From the NCBI GenBank assembly GCA_030835925.1, contig JAURQW010000004.1, positions 1 through 37,073 on the forward strand: a DNA stretch of 37,073 nt, in the 5' to 3' direction. Positions 34,283 to 37,073 of this stretch are shown here, piece by piece (positions within the stretch are counted from its first letter, which is position 1; every line of letters starts with the position of its first letter). A program made the translations under genes and the position numbers. This DNA is from Gammaproteobacteria bacterium. GTDB lineage: Bacteria > Pseudomonadota > Gammaproteobacteria > GCA-002705445 > GCA-002716945. Below the pieces are notes generated by a model. It worked only from the letters and a program-made list of their open reading frames with translations. It made no database searches and was not told the DNA's origin.

Positions 34283-35530
34283 CTATTTTTTTGTCACCTT
34301 TACATGTTTTACAAAATTATTGCTTACCTCAATTATTTCATATGAGTATCCATTTCTCTCAAAAATCACACCTTTGGGTGGTATATTCTCTAATGACTCT
34401 AATATATACCCATTAATGGTTTTTGCGAAGTTTTCAGGTATTTTCCAATTCAACTTTTTATTTATTTCTCTTATTTGAACTGTACCTTCTATTAAGTATA
34501 TTTTATCGTTTAATTTACTTATTCCATCATCTTTGTTTATATCTGTATAGTTTCCAACAATTTCTTCTAATATATCATCGAGAGTTACCACTCCTTTTAC
34601 ATCTCCATACTCATCAACCACAAATCCTATTCTTTTTCTTTCTTTTTTGAACTCTATTAATTGACTCGTAAGCGAGGTATCTTCGGGAATAAAATATGGA
34701 GGATTAATATTGTTTATTATCTTCTCTTTAGTGATTTTACCATCGACTAACATCTCAATTATTTTTCTTTTGTGAAGGAAGCCCAATAGCTTATTAAACT
34801 CTCTCTCATAAATCGGTATCCTTGTATGTCTGCAGTTTAATATAGATTTAGTAATATCTTCTATATCTAGTTCAATATCTACAGCTATTAGTTCACTTCT
34901 TGGAATCATAGCATCCTCGATTTTAACTTTTTCTAGATCGAGCATATTTACTATCATTTCTTCATGACTTTTAGGTATCCTTTCACTAGATTCTTTCACA
35001 ATTAACTTGATTTCATCTTTTGTCAGAAGTTCTTGATTTTCATAATCAGATCTTATACCAAAGATTCTTAATAATATTTTAGACATGAAGTTGATTACAA
35101 CTACCAGAGGATAAAAGACTCTCATCAATGGATAAAATATCCATGATATCGGATAAGCAATTTTATCAGGATATAGTGCTGCAAAGGTTTTAGGCGTCAC
35201 TTCTGCAAATATTAGAATCACAATTGTTAAAGCAAAAACAGATATAGCGACACCTGCCTGTCCATAGAGCTGAACTGCTATTAGTGTACTTATTGCTGAC
35301 GCAAGTATATTCACAAAATTATTTAGCAATAATATCAGCCCAAGTGTCTTGTCAGGATTTGAAACAAGAAAATTAACTTTTTCGGCTGACTTTTCACCTT
35401 GTTTGAATCTATGCTTAAGCTTATATCTATTTACACTCATTAAAGATGTTTCAGAACCAGATAAAAAAGCTGACAAGAGAAGCAAAATAAATAATATTAT
35501 AAATAAATTTTCAATACTAATTTCTGTCAT
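34283..35530 (-). CDS. CNNM/CorC (HlyC) family transport protein
   Basis: The 415-residue protein has an N-terminal DUF21 membrane domain with three to four helices (about 1-170, beginning FIILFILLLLSAFLSGSETS), a CBS-domain pair (about 200-330, with EDAMIPRSELIAVD and GFVVDEYGDVKGVVTLDD) and a C-terminal CorC_HlyC domain. The order is that of CorB/YfjD, implicated in magnesium or cobalt efflux. It follows ypjD by 17 bases and precedes xseB. Confidence 0.92.
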   Translation of the reverse strand: MTEISIENLFIILFILLLLSAFLSGSETSLMSVNRYKLKHRFKQGEKSAEKVNFLVSNPDKTLGLILLLNNFVNILASAISTLIAVQLYGQAGVAISVFALTIVILIFAEVTPKTFAALYPDKIAYPISWIFYPLMRVFYPLVVVINFMSKILLRIFGIRSDYENQELLTKDEIKLIVKESSERIPKSHEEMIVNMLDLEKVKIEDAMIPRSELIAVDIELDIEDITKSILNCRHTRIPIYEREFNKLLGFLHKRKIIEMLVDGKITKEKIINNINPPYFIPEDTSLTSQLIEFKKERKRIGFVVDEYGDVKGVVTLDDILEEIVGNYTDINKDDGISKLNDKIYLIEGTVQIREINKKLNWKIPENFAKTINGYILESLENIPPKGVIFERNGYSYEIIEVSNNFVKHVKVTKK

Positions 35531-35547
35531 ATAATCTCAAAGGTAAT

Positions 35548-36333
35548 TTAAAAAATTTCAAAAAAAAGTTTTGTTCCCAAATATGAAATAAATAAAAATC
35601 CCATACCACTTAAAGTTAAGCTTGTAGCTTTTCTTCCTCTAGAACCTCTTGAAAATCTACTATAAATCAAATATGAATATGTTATCCAGGCTATTATAGA
35701 AAATAATATCTTTTCGGTTAAGCCAGAGTATTCACCTCCGAATATGAATGGCGCTCCGCTGATTAGTGATAATGTTAATAATATAAAACCAAAAATAATT
35801 AGTTCAAACATAACCTTTTCCATTTTCTCTATAGAGGGCAGAATAGTTAAGAAAAGTGAATCTTGAATATGTTTTAGTTTATTTTCTTGATACCTTAATA
35901 AAATTGCTTGTATTGCTGCGAGTCCTAAAAAACCATATGACGTTACAGAAACAATAACATGGATCTTTAGGTCATTATTGATTTGCCCTAAATTGTCATC
36001 CCCACCATACATCATTGAAAAAGGAATAGTAATCAAAGTCAGCGGAAGCAATACCAGACCCAAATGCTTAATAGGCTTGGAAAACATAAAAGCAAAGAAT
36101 AAATAATTTACAATTAAGAAAGTTATTTCTAGAGATGTTGCAAAATTGAATTTCTGATAAAAACCACCAATCAATGAATATGTATAGGCTGAAAATAGCA
36201 CTAGACTTAAAAAGAAAATGATGTCGAAAGAGGTTTTTTTGTATGACGGGTAGTCTTCTTCAATAATTATATATTTAATGCTAAATATTGAAATAATATA
36301 TGCAAATATAGTCGATATACCTAGTAGTTCCAT
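35548..36333 (-). CDS. ypjD: CcsA-like cytochrome c assembly membrane protein YpjD
   Basis: The 261-residue protein has about eight helices and matches the CcsA/ResC-like group by layout, with the loop LKIHVIVSVTSYGFLGLAAIQ and a late TSLTLSGMGFLFISYLGTKLF. The WWD tryptophan motif is not intact, as usual for the YpjD branch. In gammaproteobacteria ypjD is paired with corB near ffh and rpsP. It is the first gene of the six-gene minus-strand operon and is divergent from rpsP. Here ffh is missing from the gap. Confidence 0.85.
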   Translation of the reverse strand: MELLGISTIFAYIISIFSIKYIIIEEDYPSYKKTSFDIIFFLSLVLFSAYTYSLIGGFYQKFNFATSLEITFLIVNYLFFAFMFSKPIKHLGLVLLPLTLITIPFSMMYGGDDNLGQINNDLKIHVIVSVTSYGFLGLAAIQAILLRYQENKLKHIQDSLFLTILPSIEKMEKVMFELIIFGFILLTLSLISGAPFIFGGEYSGLTEKILFSIIAWITYSYLIYSRFSRGSRGRKATSLTLSGMGFLFISYLGTKLFFEIF

Positions 36334-36521
36334 TTTTTTGTATAGTTATGTTTCTGAGTTATATTAACTAATCTGAGTAAAATAGCCATTTATTATATGA
36401 TAATACTATATAATTTTGATCTTTATATCAGTATAAACATAATTATTTGATAATTAGATAGGCTATGGCGTCAATTTATTCATATTTTTTAGCAAAATAA
36501 CTAACTAGAAATAATAACTAA

Positions 36522-36530
36522 TGATATAAT
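36522..36530 (+). promoter_or_regulatory. extended -10 promoter for rpsP
   Basis: TGATATAAT carries a perfect TATAAT with the TGn extension. Transcription would start near 36537, leaving about 30 bases before the ATG. No good -35 is seen. The 233-base gap between ypjD and rpsP is the longest gene-free stretch in the window and otherwise holds only AT-rich sequence. Confidence 0.6.
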
Positions 36531-36536
36531 TTGCAT

Positions 36537-36547
36537 GTCTCAAAGAC
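36537..36547 (+). other. small hairpin in rpsP leader
   Basis: GTCT-CAA-AGAC can form a four-base stem right after the predicted transcription start and directly before AGGAG. It may be a 5' end stabiliser or chance. Confidence 0.25.
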
Positions 36548-36566
36548 AGGAGAATAAAGAAAAATT

Positions 36567-37073
36567 ATGGTTAGAGTTAGATTATCAAGGGGCGGGGCGA
36601 AGAAAAGACCTTACTATCATATTGTGGTCATAGATCAAAAAGATAGAAGAGATGGGCGTTGCTTAGAGAGATTGGGTAGCTATGATCCAAATTTAGAGAC
36701 TTCTGATCGAATTAAACTTGATGTTGAGAGACTTGAGCACTGGGTTTCAAAAGGTGCGCAACTGAGTGATAGAGTTAAGCTGCTAAAAAAATACTCATTA
36801 GATCCAAATAACTTGGAAAAGAGACAGAAAGTAAAATCTTCTCAACTAGAAAAGCTATCTAAGAAAAAAGCTGCAAAAAAATTAGCTGAAGAAGCACCTG
36901 CTGAAGAAGTCAAAGCTGAAGAAGCGCCTGCTGAAGAAGTCAAAGCTGAAGAAGTCAAAGCTGAAGAAGCACCTGCTGAAGAAGTCAAAGCTGAAGAAGC
37001 ACCTGCTGAAGAAGTCAAAGCTGAAGAAGCACCTGCTGAAGAAGTCAAAGCTGAAGAAGCACCTGCTGAAGAA
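36567..37073 (+). CDS. rpsP: 30S ribosomal protein S16 with acidic repeat tail, cut by window end
   Basis: S16 is an early-assembling protein of the small ribosomal subunit. The frame has 169 codons to the window edge with no stop. Residues 1-80 are the S16 core (MVRVRLSRGGAKKRPYYHIV, DRRDGRCLERLGSYDP, VERLEHWVSKGAQLSD). A linker rich in Lys then leads to a tail of AEEAPAEEVK repeats. E. coli S16 has 82 residues, so this tail at least doubles the protein. It has AGGAG about 14 bases before ATG 36567, a rather long spacing. rimM, trmD and rplS would be expected next, outside the window. Confidence 0.95.
   Translation, partial: MVRVRLSRGGAKKRPYYHIVVIDQKDRRDGRCLERLGSYDPNLETSDRIKLDVERLEHWVSKGAQLSDRVKLLKKYSLDPNNLEKRQKVKSSQLEKLSKKKAAKKLAEEAPAEEVKAEEAPAEEVKAEEVKAEEAPAEEVKAEEAPAEEVKAEEAPAEEVKAEEAPAEE
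36885..37073 (+). repeat. in-frame 30-bp tandem repeat in rpsP tail
   Basis: A 30-base unit encoding AEEAPAEEVK is repeated: copies at 36885, 36915, 36960, 36990, 37020 and a partial one at 37050. A half unit (15 bases, AEEVK) lies at 36945-36959. Copies are nearly identical at DNA level (one A/G difference in the second), suggesting recent expansion by slippage. Unit number is open at the window end. Confidence 0.95.

Noticed and set aside
36842-37048. Minus-strand frame of Ser/Ala/Thr repeats
   Set aside because: It is the mirror of the acidic tandem repeat of rpsP and has no start signal or family.
36885-37073. CRISPR-like array
   Set aside because: The repeats are contiguous, in frame and coding, with no spacers.

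Overview
The window is a dense stretch of a very AT-rich bacterial chromosome. Gene order points to a gammaproteobacterium. The series tRNA-Gln, prs, rplY, pth, ychF, tRNA-Met, the dapA-bamC pair, the DUF3108-purN-purM block beside hda, and the corB/ypjD pair next to rpsP are all gammaproteobacterial arrangements. Small intergenic gaps, many overlapping stops, weak ribosome binding sites and reduced versions of standard proteins (for example a proline-tRNA ligase without the large editing insertion) suggest a streamlined genome such as those of free-living marine lineages of the SAR86 kind. That placement is an inference. No mobile element, phage gene, rRNA or CRISPR array is visible.

Layout. 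1-3574: tRNA-Gln, PRPP synthetase, ribosomal protein L25, peptidyl-tRNA hydrolase, the YchF ATPase and tRNA-Met. 3630-7985: cytochrome c maturation genes ccmDEFGHI, with a previously easy-to-miss 41-codon ccmD and without ccmABC. 7982-10632 (minus): TrhO-type tRNA hydroxylase, an O-methyltransferase, a YceI protein and a CDP-alcohol phosphatidyltransferase. 10650-15628: a tightly overlapping set made of a medium-chain dehydrogenase, a degenerate pterin-synthase homologue, a glycosyltransferase, a methyltransferase and a YbhN-type membrane protein, met tail to tail by a RibD-type reductase. 15640-18453: a small membrane protein, hisI, a CHCC zinc-finger protein, a MOSC protein, an EamA transporter and a DUF1244 protein. 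18431-21324: molybdopterin genes (moeB-like, moaA, moaD, moaE) around one unknown membrane protein. 21311-30955: argG, DUF3108, purN, purM, hda, wrbA, a SoxXA-binding-like protein, proS, perM, dapA and bamC. 30960-36333 (minus): one operon ypjD-corB-xseB-dxs-queD-folE2. 36567 to the end: rpsP, cut by the window edge.

The region most likely to hold something undescribed is 9910-15628. It combines a pterin-synthase fold that has lost its catalytic cysteine and one zinc histidine, a reductase of the pyrimidine/pteridine class, a glycosyltransferase, a methyltransferase, a CDP-alcohol phosphatidyltransferase and a membrane protein of the flippase-like YbhN family. Together they look like a pathway for a modified, glycosylated, possibly lipid-linked compound whose structure I cannot name. 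Other points worth checking are a probable AUU start for queD, a long acidic tandem-repeat tail on ribosomal protein S16, and several tail-to-tail gene pairs that overlap or almost touch with no visible terminator.
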